Origin: Myxococcota bacterium
Lineage (GTDB): Bacteria; Myxococcota_A; Bradymonadia; UBA7976; UBA1532
Reading direction: 5' to 3'
NCBI GenBank assembly: GCA_023150895.1
Contig: JAKLJY010000050.1
Span: 1-56,095, forward strand
Length of the DNA stretch: 56,095 bases
In this document: in pieces, positions 34,822 through 43,557 of the stretch
Numbering within the stretch: position 1 is the first letter of the stretch
How the letters are laid out: the number at the start of each line of letters is the position of its first letter
Notes under the pieces: model-generated
The model's input: the letters and a program-made list of their open reading frames with translations, nothing else
Database searches by the model: none
Told to the model about the DNA's origin: nothing
Made by a program: the position numbers and the translations under genes

Positions 34822-35190
34822 TCAGGGTGCGTCGAGGTCGACGGAGAGGCCGCGGGGCGGCGCGGACGGCGGGGTCTGCCGTTCCGTCCGGGGGCGCCGC
34901 GGGGGCGGCGGCGGGGTCGATTCGAGAGCCGGCGGCGGCACGGGGGCCCGCGCGACCAGGGTGCTCGCCGGCACCGACGACGACACGACCACCCCGTCGG
35001 ACTCGGCCGCGCCGGGCGCGACGACGGCGGCGATCGGCACCGTGACCGGGGCGGCGGGCCGGGCCGCACCACTCGCCACCGGCGGCTCGTGCGTGAAGAT
35101 CACCGTGAGGGCAATCGCCGTGAGGACGAGGCACGGGACACCGACGACCAGAAAGTAGAACCCGTCGCCGGCGCGCTGTCGTTCGACCAT
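34822..35190 (-). CDS. Small single-pass membrane protein, Pro-rich
   Basis: This 122-residue protein starts MVERQRAGDGFYFLVVGVP after a textbook ribosome site (AAGGAGGTCCTCC). One hydrophobic helix (about 11-35) is followed by an Ala/Val segment and a Pro/Arg-rich tail (PPPPPRRPRTERQ). The tail would extend into the periplasm if the N-terminus is inside. I do not recognise the family. It lies 35 bases upstream of the esterase gene and probably is cotranscribed with it. Confidence 0.6.
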   Translation of the reverse strand: MVERQRAGDGFYFLVVGVPCLVLTAIALTVIFTHEPPVASGAARPAAPVTVPIAAVVAPGAAESDGVVVSSSVPASTLVARAPVPPPALESTPPPPPRRPRTERQTPPSAPPRGLSVDLDAP

Positions 35191-35268
35191 GGAGGACCTC
35201 CTTTGAGGGGGATCCACGGGCGGGCGGCGGGTTCGGTCTTTCTTCTCGAGGCGGGTCGTCCACCCTGC

Positions 35269-35345
35269 TCACATGGGCGCGTCGAGCCCGACGACGCGAC
35301 TCTCCCCGGCCTCGACGTGGATTTCGGGGGCGAGCCCGGCGGTCA
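35269..35345 (-). pseudogene. Remnant of the C-terminus of a lipoprotein paralogue
   Basis: This 77-base stretch encodes LAPEIHVEAGESRVVGLDAPM and a stop. It is a close copy, in DNA and protein, of the last 25 codons of the lipoprotein gene at 36985-38562 (AAEIHVEAGVIRVVGLDVPI), with about 80 percent base identity over 75 bases. It has no start and no upstream domain; it begins a few bases after the HDOD stop and is in a different frame. The simplest reading is a duplicated copy that lost all but its end. Confidence 0.7.
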
Positions 35346-35351
35346 GGCGCC

Positions 35352-36866
35352 TCAGCCCGGGCCGCGCGGGTGGTGGTGCACGACCGTCTGCTGCGCGTCC
35401 TCGAGGGCTTGTTTGCCGGCCCTTTCGAACAGCGCCTCGGTCAGCTCGGGCAGCGCCGCTCGCTCGGCCCGCGTGAGCGCGTGGGGGGCGGTCAGGCCCG
35501 AGTTGGGCAGCAGAAAGCACGCGAGCTGGCGGGCCGCCCGCAGGACGAGCAGGAGCTTCTGGGAGTTGGCGGGCGGCCGGGCGGGCACCACTTCGATGGG
35601 GTGCGCCATGGCCAGCTCGGAGAAGATCGGGTGGAGCTGCCAGTGCTTCAGCGCCACGCGCCCGGCGTTCCCGTGCAGCTCGGCCACCCATTGGTAGGTC
35701 TCGCGCGGGAAGCGCCCATCGGCCCGCGGCGTGAGCAGCTCGGGGCTCAGTGCTTCGATGGCGCGCAGGACGACCAGTTCGCCGACCTCCATGAACAGCG
35801 CCCACGCGTGGATCGTCCCCGTCACGCTCGGGAGGAGCTCGCGCGCGAGGTGCTCGGCGGCGCGGGCCGAGACGAGGTGATTGAGCCACAGGGCGTGCAC
35901 GATGTCGGGGTGGCGACGGAGCAGATCCTGCGACATGGCGTGGCTCGCCGCCGTGACGGCCGTCTTCAAGGCGCGATCCGTCCCCAGGCGAATAAGCGCG
36001 TCCTGCAGCGCCACCGGGGCGCCCGAGGCGCGCGAGACGTCCGCCGCCCGTGCGGCGCGGATGATCGACGCACTCAGGGGCGCAGACGAGAGCAGCACCG
36101 ACGCGACCTCGTCCGCCGGCGGATCGGCTTCGCCCTGCAGCTCCATCAGGCGTTTGACGAGCTGCGGCGGCATGGGCAGGTCGAGGGGGTCCCGCTCGAT
36201 GTGACGCTCGAGACGCATGCGCAGGGGCGCTTCCGACGAGGCGTGACCGGCGAGCGAACCGTCGCCGGCGGGCGGGGGGACCGCAGTGGCCGTCCCCGCC
36301 GGAGACGTCGGGCTCGCCATCGGCTGCGGACCGGTCGCGGGCGACCGCGGGCTCGCCCCAGGGGCATGCGAGGCCCCCGGGTGCCCCGTCAGGGTCGGCG
36401 CCGGTGTCAGGGCATCATGGGCGGCGCCGCCCGGCGCGTGCGCGAGTGTCTCGTGGGGCGCGAGGCCGCCGCCCGGGGGGGACTCGACCCCCGCGGCGAG
36501 CAGGCGGTTGACCACCTCGTCCAGATCGGCCCGGGCCAGCGGCTTCAGCAGGCAGTCGAAGATGCCCATGCGATAGGCCCGGACGAGCTCGCGGGGATGC
36601 GCCGAGCCCGTGAGCAGAATGACCGGCACCGGCGGTCTCTGCGCCCGCGCGAGCTGGATGAGCTGGGGCCCGCCCATGCGCGGATTCACCACGTCCGAGA
36701 GGAGGGCGAAGTAGGGGTGCGCGGCGAGCCGGGCGGCCGCCGCCGGGAGTTCGCCGACGACGTCGACCTCGAGGCCCGCCGCGGTGAGCTGCCGAGCCAC
36801 CTCTCCGGCAGCCGGGAGGTCGCGCTCGATCAGGAGTAGCTTGCGAACACGTGCCACGAAGTCCAT
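35352..36866 (-). CDS. Response-regulator receiver fused to an HDOD domain
   Basis: This 504-residue cytoplasmic signalling protein has an N-terminal receiver domain (1-120) with the acidic pair (LLIERD), the phospho-acceptor Asp (ALLSDVVNPRMGG), Thr in VILLTGS and Lys in CLLKPL, so it should be phosphorylated by a histidine kinase that is not in the window. A Pro/Ala/Gly-rich linker (125-215) leads to an HDOD domain (about 230-440) with LPMPPQLVKRLMEL and IHAWALFMEVGEL; HDOD proteins act in signalling rather than as phosphohydrolases. GTG and ATG starts are adjacent; I used the ATG. It is flanked by a full lipoprotein gene and a remnant of its paralogue. Confidence 0.87.
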   Translation of the reverse strand: MDFVARVRKLLLIERDLPAAGEVARQLTAAGLEVDVVGELPAAAARLAAHPYFALLSDVVNPRMGGPQLIQLARAQRPPVPVILLTGSAHPRELVRAYRMGIFDCLLKPLARADLDEVVNRLLAAGVESPPGGGLAPHETLAHAPGGAAHDALTPAPTLTGHPGASHAPGASPRSPATGPQPMASPTSPAGTATAVPPPAGDGSLAGHASSEAPLRMRLERHIERDPLDLPMPPQLVKRLMELQGEADPPADEVASVLLSSAPLSASIIRAARAADVSRASGAPVALQDALIRLGTDRALKTAVTAASHAMSQDLLRRHPDIVHALWLNHLVSARAAEHLARELLPSVTGTIHAWALFMEVGELVVLRAIEALSPELLTPRADGRFPRETYQWVAELHGNAGRVALKHWQLHPIFSELAMAHPIEVVPARPPANSQKLLLVLRAARQLACFLLPNSGLTAPHALTRAERAALPELTEALFERAGKQALEDAQQTVVHHHPRGPG

Positions 36867-36984
36867 CACCTGGGCGCGGGGGAGCCGCAGCTCCAGTTCT
36901 ACTCCGAGCGCCGAGGGTTTTCACGTTTCGCGACAGAGCGCGATTGCACCGGGGCGCTCGGGTCCCCGCCCGGGCGGCCCCCGC

Positions 36985-38562
36985 TCAGATGGGCACGTCG
37001 AGCCCGACGACCCGGATCACCCCGGCCTCGACGTGGATCTCGGCGGCGATCCAGGTCGTCAGCTCTGCGACGAGCGCCGTTGCGTCGTACACGAGCACGC
37101 CGTCCTGATAGATCCGTACGGTGACGTCGAGGGCGGGGCCCACCGGCTGTTCATCGGGGCCCTCCGGGTTGGCATCGGGCAAGATCGCCTCGATCGCGAC
37201 GCCGAGCAGGTAGGGCGCGCCGGCGGCCGCCGTGTCCTGCGGGGCGAGCAGGGCCGCCGCGGCCATCCCCCGCTCGGCGCCGTGCTGCAATCCGAGCTCG
37301 GGGTCGTCGCCGGTCTCGCCGGGCACGCCCCAGTCCGGCCGGGCGTTGCCCGCGTGACAGTCGAGGACGGGGTCCCCGAGCCCGCCGCCGGGGGCGAGCA
37401 GGTGCAGCGTCGCGGTGCTCGGCGGGTCATCGCCGCCCGTCGGCGCCCACTCGACGACCGCCGCGAGGCCGCGCATCTCGGGCGCGTAGAAGGGCACGAC
37501 GACGTCGTCCTCGCAGGCCGTCGGACCCCGGCTCCGCAGCGCGAGGGTGTACACCCCGGGGACGTCTGCCGCGAAAACGGCCAGCGGCGTCGAGACGTCA
37601 TCGGGGGTCAACACGGCCGGGCCCTCTCCGGGCAGGACCTCTTCACCGATCTGCCCCACCGAGCCCGGCGGGCGCTCCGTGACGACGAACTCGTGCGTCT
37701 CGATCTCGGCGAGGCTCGGCATGTATTGCGCGAACAAGGCCACGGGCAGGCCCGGCGCGACGAAGACCTCGGTCGGGGTGACGAACGCCGGCGTGCATGT
37801 GATCGCATCGCCCTCGAGGTCGAGGCGGTGGTCGCCCTCGAGCGTATTCGCCCGCACGGTGAGTGTGGCGCGGTGGTGGGCGGCTTCGGCGGGCGCGTAA
37901 GTGATGCGCAGCGTCGCCGTCTGTCCGGGTGCCATGCCCGGCGTGCCGTCGCCATCGGGATCGTCGGTCCCGAGGGGTGTGTTCTGCGCGTCGACGAAGG
38001 TCACCTCGAACGCCGGGTTGCCATCGAGTCTCAATGGCTCGAGGAAGAGGCGATCGCACCCGCCCGCCCGCACGACGAGCGGGGTCACGTCGGTCTGTCC
38101 CACGATGATCGTCGCCGCGCCGACGGCCGCTCCGCCGAGGTCGAGCGTCGGAACACACGCCTCCCGCGCGTCGGGCACATCGGCCCGGTCGGGATCGACC
38201 CCCGGGCGTGCGTCGGTGGGCCCGACCGGACCCCCGTCTCGCCCCGGGTCCGGTGAGTCGTCGCCGCAGCGCAGCCCGCCGGCCACGTCGGCACAGGTCG
38301 CGTCGCCGCAGAGTGCCGTGCCTGCACAGTCGCACGCCGCCGCGCCCACGCACCCCTCGGGCAGGGGCTCGCACACCGAGGCACCATCGGCAGTGACACA
38401 GAGCGTGCCCTCACAGCCCGCGGATGCGACGCAGCTCAGGTAGCCGGTCTCGCGAATGGTCTGCGGACCGGCGCCGCCATCGGCCGTCTTGGCGATGCAG
38501 CCGCCGAGCGCGGCGGCCAGACCGAGAGCAACGGACGAAACAGACGGGATTCGGCGTGTCAT
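36985..38562 (-). CDS. Multidomain lipoprotein with choice-of-anchor D-like domain
   Basis: This 525-residue lipoprotein has a signal ending at LAAALGGC. Residues about 40-100 are Cys-rich (CEGTLCVTADGASVCEP, CDCAGTALCGDATC), a small module also seen in the ferritin-like lipoprotein. A choice-of-anchor D/ASH-like beta domain follows (TATLRITYAPAEAAHHRATL ... HRLDLEGD). The C-terminal domain (about 270-525) has the myxobacterial signature LHLLAPG ... CHAGNARPDWG ... DDPEL with a calcium-like Asp cluster and the end RIYQDGVLVYDAT. It is likely surface-exposed and binding rather than enzymatic. The ATG overlaps the regulator stop as ATGA. Its last 25 residues were copied to 35269-35345. Confidence 0.78.
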   Translation of the reverse strand: MTRRIPSVSSVALGLAAALGGCIAKTADGGAGPQTIRETGYLSCVASAGCEGTLCVTADGASVCEPLPEGCVGAAACDCAGTALCGDATCADVAGGLRCGDDSPDPGRDGGPVGPTDARPGVDPDRADVPDAREACVPTLDLGGAAVGAATIIVGQTDVTPLVVRAGGCDRLFLEPLRLDGNPAFEVTFVDAQNTPLGTDDPDGDGTPGMAPGQTATLRITYAPAEAAHHRATLTVRANTLEGDHRLDLEGDAITCTPAFVTPTEVFVAPGLPVALFAQYMPSLAEIETHEFVVTERPPGSVGQIGEEVLPGEGPAVLTPDDVSTPLAVFAADVPGVYTLALRSRGPTACEDDVVVPFYAPEMRGLAAVVEWAPTGGDDPPSTATLHLLAPGGGLGDPVLDCHAGNARPDWGVPGETGDDPELGLQHGAERGMAAAALLAPQDTAAAGAPYLLGVAIEAILPDANPEGPDEQPVGPALDVTVRIYQDGVLVYDATALVAELTTWIAAEIHVEAGVIRVVGLDVPI

Positions 38563-39365
38563 CGGGCAACCTCCGGCGGCGTCGAGGCCGGCTCGACGGG
38601 GTCTGATTCGGGTTCGGGTCCAGACTCGGTCTCGGAAGCGGCATCCAACGGCCCGACCGCGAAGGTCGCCCCGTAGGTGCGCTGCCCCGGTCGGTCGAGC
38701 GAGGCCTCTTCGGCCGCGCCACAGGCCGCGCGCAACTGCTGAGGCAGCGCGGCGAACAGCGCCTCGAGGGCCTCGGGCGTCGCGACGAACGTCAGCGTCC
38801 GCGCGAGCGCCGGGCGGCCGTCCGCCGTGAAACGGGCCTCGACCGTCGCGCCGAGCACCTCGAGCTGATGGTTCAGCCCGTCGAGCCGCGCCGCCCGCTC
38901 CGGGGCGACGAGCGACACATACCGGGGGTCGAGCCGATACCGCGCGTCCGCGCCCTGCCCCTCGCGGCGCAGTTGGCCGGCCGCGACGAGGGCGCCGAGC
39001 AAACGGTCGAGCACTTCCTCGGCGAGGTCGGGAAACCCCACCGCCAGTTCCGCCGCGGTCGCACCGTCGAGCAGGCCGAGCCGCTCCTCGAGGTGCCGCA
39101 GGTGGGCGCGCTCCTCCGCCGACGCCGTCACCCCGTCGCGGGCCTGCCGCTCCAGCGTGCCGATCGTCCGCAGCGAGACGCCCGTGGCCCGCGCCACCTC
39201 GGCCTGCGAGACCCGCCCGCCCTGACGCATCGCCTCGAAGGCCGCCAGACGGGCGAGCTCCTCGAACGTCCTGAGGGGCAGGTGAAACCGCCGCGCGAGC
39301 CGCGCCGCGGGCCGCAACAGCGCCAGAACCAGCGACCGTTGCCAGGTGATGAGTGCGTCCGGCAT
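38559..39365 (-). CDS. HTH transcriptional regulator (DUF6502-like)
   Basis: This 268-residue cytoplasmic protein has an N-terminal pattern LVLALLRPAARLARRFHLPL and FEELARLAAFEAMRQ, then a helix-turn-helix RVSQAEVARATGVSLRTIGTLERQAR (about 52-77), as in DUF6502-type regulators. A second winged or helical segment (EEVLDRLLGALVAAGQLRREG) and a C-terminal effector-like domain follow, with an Asp/Glu/Pro tail. It is divergent from the 2OG oxygenase across a 130-base region with a perfect inverted repeat that overlaps its own promoter, so autoregulation is likely. The ribosome site (ATGGAGG) is good. Its stop overlaps the next lipoprotein gene. Confidence 0.72.
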   Translation of the reverse strand: MPDALITWQRSLVLALLRPAARLARRFHLPLRTFEELARLAAFEAMRQGGRVSQAEVARATGVSLRTIGTLERQARDGVTASAEERAHLRHLEERLGLLDGATAAELAVGFPDLAEEVLDRLLGALVAAGQLRREGQGADARYRLDPRYVSLVAPERAARLDGLNHQLEVLGATVEARFTADGRPALARTLTFVATPEALEALFAALPQQLRAACGAAEEASLDRPGQRTYGATFAVGPLDAASETESGPEPESDPVEPASTPPEVAR

Positions 39366-39382
39366 GTCGGACCTCCATCTTC

Positions 39383-39411
39383 AAGATACGGCAGAGAACC
39401 GCAGGCGACAA
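39383..39411 (-). promoter_or_regulatory. Probable promoter of the regulator-lipoprotein operon
   Basis: On the minus strand TTGTCG (39406-39411) and TATCTT (39383-39388) are separated by 17 bases. The -10 box lies 18 bases before the regulator ATG. Its -35 box lies within the left arm of the inverted repeat at 39407-39428, so a bound repressor would block RNA polymerase. Confidence 0.5.
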
Positions 39412-39428
39412 GCAATTTGTTGCTTGTC
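39407..39428. promoter_or_regulatory. Perfect 9-bp inverted repeat, operator candidate
   Basis: GACAAGCAA-TTTG-TTGCTTGTC is a perfect dyad in an AT-rich patch of an otherwise GC-rich window. It lies between the HTH regulator and the 2OG oxygenase and overlaps the -35 of the former. It is too far from a stop codon to be a terminator. Confidence 0.6.
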
Positions 39429-39495
39429 CAATCTTCGCTGCGGCGAGGGCACGCCCCCCTTCCCCCGGACGTCCCGGCGCGGCATAACCCGCCCC

Positions 39496-41775
39496 ATGGA
39501 AGACCTCCGCGTCGAACTCCCCAAGGTGCTCGCGACCGTCACCCGCGGCGGCGCGTTCGCTTCGCATGGCCGGGTCGAGACCCCGCCGCCCGCCCTCACC
39601 GTCGACGGCGTCGGGCGCGTCGCGCTGCCGCTCTTGCCCGCCCAGATCCCCGCGCTCGTGGGGGTCGCCGAGCGCGCGCCCTACGGCAAGGGCACGCAGA
39701 CGCTCGTGGACACTGACGTCCGGCGGACCTGGCAGATCGGTGCCGCGGCGGTGCATCTGAACGGCAAGCGCTGGCCCGAGACGATCGAAGGCATCGCGCG
39801 CCGGGCCGCGGACGGCCTGGGATACACCAGGCCGGTGACGGCGTCCCTCTACAAGCTGCTCGTGTACGACGAGGGCAGCTTTTTCGTCGATCACCGCGAC
39901 ACGGAGAAGGCGCCGGGCATGTTCGCGACGCTCGTCGTGGTGCTGCCGTCCGACTTCGAGGGGGGTGAGCTCGTCGTGCGGCACGGCGGGCAGGGGAAGA
40001 CCTTCGATCTGCGAACGGACGATCCCGGCGAGGTCGCGTTTGCGGCCTTCTATGCGGACTGCGTTCATGAAGTCCGCCCGATCACGCGGGGCTGCCGGCT
40101 CGCGCTCATCTACAACCTCGTCCGGACGGGCAAGGGCGCCCTGCCGACGCCGCCGGCCTACGCCGACGAGACCGACGCCCTCGCGGAGTGCCTCTTCGGC
40201 TGGGACGACGACGGGCCCGACCGCCTGGTGCTGCCACTCGATCACGCCTACACCCCCGCCGAACTCTCGCCCGCGGCGCTCAAGGGCCGAGACGCCGCCG
40301 TGGCACAGGTCGTCTTCGAGGCGGCTCGCGCGGCCGACTGCGAGGCGATTCTTTCGCTCGTCACCCTCGAGGAGTTCGGCATCGCCGAGTATCACGGGTG
40401 GGGCTACGGCCGGCGGCGCGGGCGGGGATGGGACGCGGGCGAGTCCGACGACGATGGCGACGACGACGGCGACTTCAGCGTGTACGAGGTCACCGAACAG
40501 AGGGCGTTCCTCGAACACGGCTGCGATGCCGAAGGTCGGCGCCTGCCCCGCAGTCGCTCCGTTCTCGACCTCGAGGAACTGTGCCCGCCGGATGTCTTCG
40601 AGAACGGCGAGCCCGACGACCTGTCATTCACCGAGGCCACCGGCAACGAGGGCGCGTCGTTCGAGCGTACCTACCACAGGGCTGCGCTCGTCGTCTGGCA
40701 GAAACGGCGTTCGGACGCCGTGATCGCCAACGAGGGGCCCGCCGTCAGCGTCCCGCACCTCGAACAGCTCGTCGCGCACGGGGGCGATCCGCGACCGCTC
40801 GCGGTTTTGATCATCGAGCGTTGGGCGTCGCATCCCTACCATCACGAGAAGACCGAGGGTGTGTTCGGTGTGCGGCTCCTGGCGTTGCTCTGTGCGACCG
40901 ACACCCTCGACGTCGCCGAACGCTATCTGCGGCGTGTCACGGCGGTCGTCGGATACATCGAGGCCGAGGTCCCGCATCTTCTGACGGTGCTCGGCCGACT
41001 CCCGGTCAAGCGCGCCGAAGATGTCATGACGGCCGTGGTTTCCCACCAGATGGCGTCGAAACCCGCCGAGACGGCGGCGTTGTTCGCCCGCTTCGTCCAC
41101 GCGCTGCGGGGCCGGGCGCCCGATTACACGTTCCGGACCGCCGCCTTTGCGCTCGCCGCCACCCTGCCCGGCCGCGCGCCGCAACCCGTTGTCTCCCGAT
41201 GGGACACGCGCGCCGCGGTCCCGCCCGGTCTCGTGACCGCGGTCCTCGACGGGCTCACGGCGGCGGGCGACGAGGCCGCGCTGCAGACCGCCGTCGACCA
41301 CATGATCGCCGCGCGGGATCGCTTCCCCCTCGACGGGTCGCTCGTGCCGGGGGTTGTCGGGTTCCGGCGCGACGCAGCGGGGGCCGGTCCGCGTCCCGGG
41401 CTCGCAATGGTCGCCGAAGTCGAACGACACTGTGTCGAACACCTGCAGGCCCGCGTCGCGCTCTCTCTCGCGCCGCCCGCCGACGAGACACGCGAGGCGA
41501 AACTGTCGTGCCGGTGCGCGCACTGCACCGCGGCGAGCGCCTTCCTGGCACACCGCACCCAACGCGTCTGGGAACTCCGCGCGGCGAAGGTCCACCGGGC
41601 GCACGTCGAGTCGACGCTGCGGGCCGCGCACGCCGACGTCGACTGCGAAACGGTCACAAACGGCAACCCGCACGGCCTCATCTGCCGCAAGACCCGCGCG
41701 TCGTACGAGCGCCGCGTCGTTCAGCGCAAGCACGACCTCGCCGCGCTCGCGGCGCTCGGGGCCGATTCCCGTTGA
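39496..41775 (+). CDS. Large 2OG-Fe(II) oxygenase
   Basis: This 759-residue protein has an N-terminal dioxygenase domain (about 110-210) of the prolyl-4-hydroxylase type: LYKLLVYDEGSFFVDHRDTE provides iron ligands His133 and Asp135, ADCVHEV provides His191, and GCRLALIYNL provides the 2-oxoglutarate Arg201. The remaining 550 residues are a helical region of unknown fold with an acidic Asp/Gly stretch (GESDDDGDDDGDF) and a C-terminal Cys-rich CRCAHCTAASAF segment. It probably hydroxylates a protein or other macromolecule. Start ATG at 39496. The divergent HTH regulator may control it through the shared inverted repeat. Confidence 0.85.
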   Translation: MEDLRVELPKVLATVTRGGAFASHGRVETPPPALTVDGVGRVALPLLPAQIPALVGVAERAPYGKGTQTLVDTDVRRTWQIGAAAVHLNGKRWPETIEGIARRAADGLGYTRPVTASLYKLLVYDEGSFFVDHRDTEKAPGMFATLVVVLPSDFEGGELVVRHGGQGKTFDLRTDDPGEVAFAAFYADCVHEVRPITRGCRLALIYNLVRTGKGALPTPPAYADETDALAECLFGWDDDGPDRLVLPLDHAYTPAELSPAALKGRDAAVAQVVFEAARAADCEAILSLVTLEEFGIAEYHGWGYGRRRGRGWDAGESDDDGDDDGDFSVYEVTEQRAFLEHGCDAEGRRLPRSRSVLDLEELCPPDVFENGEPDDLSFTEATGNEGASFERTYHRAALVVWQKRRSDAVIANEGPAVSVPHLEQLVAHGGDPRPLAVLIIERWASHPYHHEKTEGVFGVRLLALLCATDTLDVAERYLRRVTAVVGYIEAEVPHLLTVLGRLPVKRAEDVMTAVVSHQMASKPAETAALFARFVHALRGRAPDYTFRTAAFALAATLPGRAPQPVVSRWDTRAAVPPGLVTAVLDGLTAAGDEAALQTAVDHMIAARDRFPLDGSLVPGVVGFRRDAAGAGPRPGLAMVAEVERHCVEHLQARVALSLAPPADETREAKLSCRCAHCTAASAFLAHRTQRVWELRAAKVHRAHVESTLRAAHADVDCETVTNGNPHGLICRKTRASYERRVVQRKHDLAALAALGADSR

Positions 41776-41806
41776 CGGGGCCCCGGCGGCCCGCAAGAAC
41801 GGGTGC

Positions 41807-42700
41807 ATGCCCCTCAACACGTTGTCGCTCACCGTGGCGCTGCTTGCGCCGCCGGCCGCCGCGCCTGCGCCTTTGCCGGAGCAGCGCGTCTTCCTGACGG
41901 ATCTGACGATCCTGCGGGTCAACCCCCTCGGGCTCGAGACGCAGTTGCGCCTCGGCTACCAGCACATGCTGTATCGCTCGGAGTCCGCTGCGCTGCGCGA
42001 CAATTTCGTCCACGCGGGGACGTACGTGCGCCTGAATCCGGCCTCGGCCCGCACGGCCGCGGTGGTCGAGGTCCAGCCCCTCTCCGTGCTGAACCTGCGC
42101 TTCACGGGCGAGTACCTGCGTTACTTCGGGACCGTGGGGTATTTGCAGTCCGCGCCGACGGCCGACCTGGACTTTTCGGACACCGCCCTCGACGCCGCCC
42201 GCGACTCGGCCTATGGCACCGGCGGCCTGCACGCCACTTTCGAGCCCCTGCTGCAGGTGAAGTTCGGGTCCATCGCGCTGCGCGACCGCGCCGTGCTCGG
42301 ATACTTCGACATGGACCTGCGGGCGGGCGATCGCGTCTGGTACGAGGCCACGCTCGACGCCCCGCTGCCCGGCGAGGGCTGGGTCTTCTCGCACGACCTC
42401 GACCTGCTCTACCTGACGGACTTCGGCCTGACGAGCGGTCTGCGCTACTCCAGTGTTCACCCCTTGCACGACGACGCCGAGTCACCCGCCGGCACCGACA
42501 CGAGTCATCACCGCGTCGGTCTGTTGAACGCCTACACGTTCTTCGACGAGGGCTACACGACCTTCAACAAACCGACGCTCGTGCTCATCACGAGCTGGTA
42601 CCTGAAACACCGCTACCGCACCGGCAAGGACGTCTCCCAGGCCGTGCCGTACGTCGTCCTCGGGTTCGCGTTCACGAGCGATCTGGTGCCCGCGCGGTAG
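41807..42700 (+). CDS. Putative outer-membrane beta-barrel protein
   Basis: This 297-residue exported protein has a short signal (LTVALLAPPAAAPAPLPEQ). The rest alternates polar and hydrophobic residues in amphipathic strands (LETQLRLGYQHMLYRSE, GTYVRLNPASAR, LQVKFGSIALRDRAVLGYF), consistent with a barrel of about 12-14 strands. Its last strand is AVPYVVLGFAFTSDLVPAR. I do not recognise a named family. The ATG at 41807 lies 31 bases after the oxygenase stop, so a common transcript is likely. Its end converges on the AbiEii gene, with a hairpin between. Confidence 0.65.
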   Translation: MPLNTLSLTVALLAPPAAAPAPLPEQRVFLTDLTILRVNPLGLETQLRLGYQHMLYRSESAALRDNFVHAGTYVRLNPASARTAAVVEVQPLSVLNLRFTGEYLRYFGTVGYLQSAPTADLDFSDTALDAARDSAYGTGGLHATFEPLLQVKFGSIALRDRAVLGYFDMDLRAGDRVWYEATLDAPLPGEGWVFSHDLDLLYLTDFGLTSGLRYSSVHPLHDDAESPAGTDTSHHRVGLLNAYTFFDEGYTTFNKPTLVLITSWYLKHRYRTGKDVSQAVPYVVLGFAFTSDLVPAR

Positions 42701-42728
42701 GGAACGGCGGCTCGGGTCGGGCGCGGCC

Positions 42729-42749
42729 GCTTGCAGATTCGACCATAGT
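42729..42749. repeat. Left copy of a degenerate 21-bp direct repeat flanking the AbiE module
   Basis: GCTTGCAGATTCGACCATAGT matches GCTTGTAGATTCGACGATGGT at 44822-44842 at 18 of 21 positions, in the same orientation. The two copies bracket the AbiEii-AbiEi genes. It may be the boundary of an inserted unit. No integrase or transposase is nearby. Confidence 0.45.
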
Positions 42750-42755
42750 CGAATC
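42736..42755. terminator. Hairpin (8-bp stem, 4-nt loop) between convergent genes
   Basis: GATTCGAC-CATA-GTCGAATC is a perfect hairpin placed between the stop of the outer-membrane gene (42700) and the AbiEii stop (42754-42756). It could end transcription in both directions, although no T-tract follows. Confidence 0.45.
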
Positions 42756-43557
42756 ACTGGACGACGATGGTGACGGAAGAACGATATCCCTTCGCAAACG
42801 CCCGCCAGCGGGCGCGAACGGCCTCGTCGGCCCCGGAGCGGCGGTCGCCGACTTCGCGCGCGGTGACGCCCGCCCAGTCTTGGCCGGTCTCGCCGGTCAA
42901 CCGCTCGATGAAGGTCTGGACCTTGGCGCGGTGCTTGGCCAGGGCGATGGCGGCGACCTCGCGGCCCATGAAGTACGCGCTCTGACAGTCGAACTCGACG
43001 CCGGCGGTGATGAGTGGCTCGTCCCAGCGGCGGTCGTCGTCCTCGGACAGGGCGTTTCTCAACACGTGATCCAGGTCGCCCAAGTCCCGGGCGCGGGCGT
43101 GGGGCCGGTCGAGGAACGCGACCATCTTCAACACGACGAGCGTCGAGAGGGCGGCCACGTCGATCGCCACGGAGGTCCCGGGGAGCGTCACCCGCTCGGC
43201 GTGCCGGAACACGAGATCGAAGCCGACGAGGCTCATCCGATGGGCGCCGGCGTCCAGCCGGACCTCACCCTGCTCCACGAGCTCGGCCGACGCCGGGACG
43301 ACATCGACCCGGAAGGCCTCGGGGCCGTTCCAGCGCTGAACCTCATCCGGGTCGCGCGCCCACCCCACGGCGGCCATGAGCGTCGGTACATCGTCCACGG
43401 CGACGGCGACCGCGAGGTCGACGTCCTTCGTGTCCCGGGGCAACGGCAGGTGGTACCCGAGAGCGGTCGCGCCGACGACGACCACGCGGACCTGGCTTGC
43501 CGCACCGAGCAAGGCGGCGAGCTGAGCCGCGTGGGCCGGGGAGATGGGGAGGCTCAC
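42754..43557 (-). CDS. abiEii: AbiEii-family nucleotidyltransferase toxin
   Basis: This 267-residue protein is the toxin-like partner of an AbiE type IV system. The core is VVVVGATALGYHLPLPRDTKDVDLAVAV: the Gly-containing turn and the D-x-D (DVD) metal site of polymerase-beta-like transferases. VLKMVAFLDRPHARARDLGDLDHVL holds the conserved K ... R-x-x-D-x-x-D segment. AbiEii proteins use GTP or other nucleotides to inactivate a cell target; the substrate here is unknown. It starts at GTG (43555-43557), overlapping the antitoxin stop by four bases, the standard AbiE order. It differs from the stand-alone NTase at 23.1 kb. Confidence 0.85.
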   Translation of the reverse strand: MSLPISPAHAAQLAALLGAASQVRVVVVGATALGYHLPLPRDTKDVDLAVAVAVDDVPTLMAAVGWARDPDEVQRWNGPEAFRVDVVPASAELVEQGEVRLDAGAHRMSLVGFDLVFRHAERVTLPGTSVAIDVAALSTLVVLKMVAFLDRPHARARDLGDLDHVLRNALSEDDDRRWDEPLITAGVEFDCQSAYFMGREVAAIALAKHRAKVQTFIERLTGETGQDWAGVTAREVGDRRSGADEAVRARWRAFAKGYRSSVTIVVQ

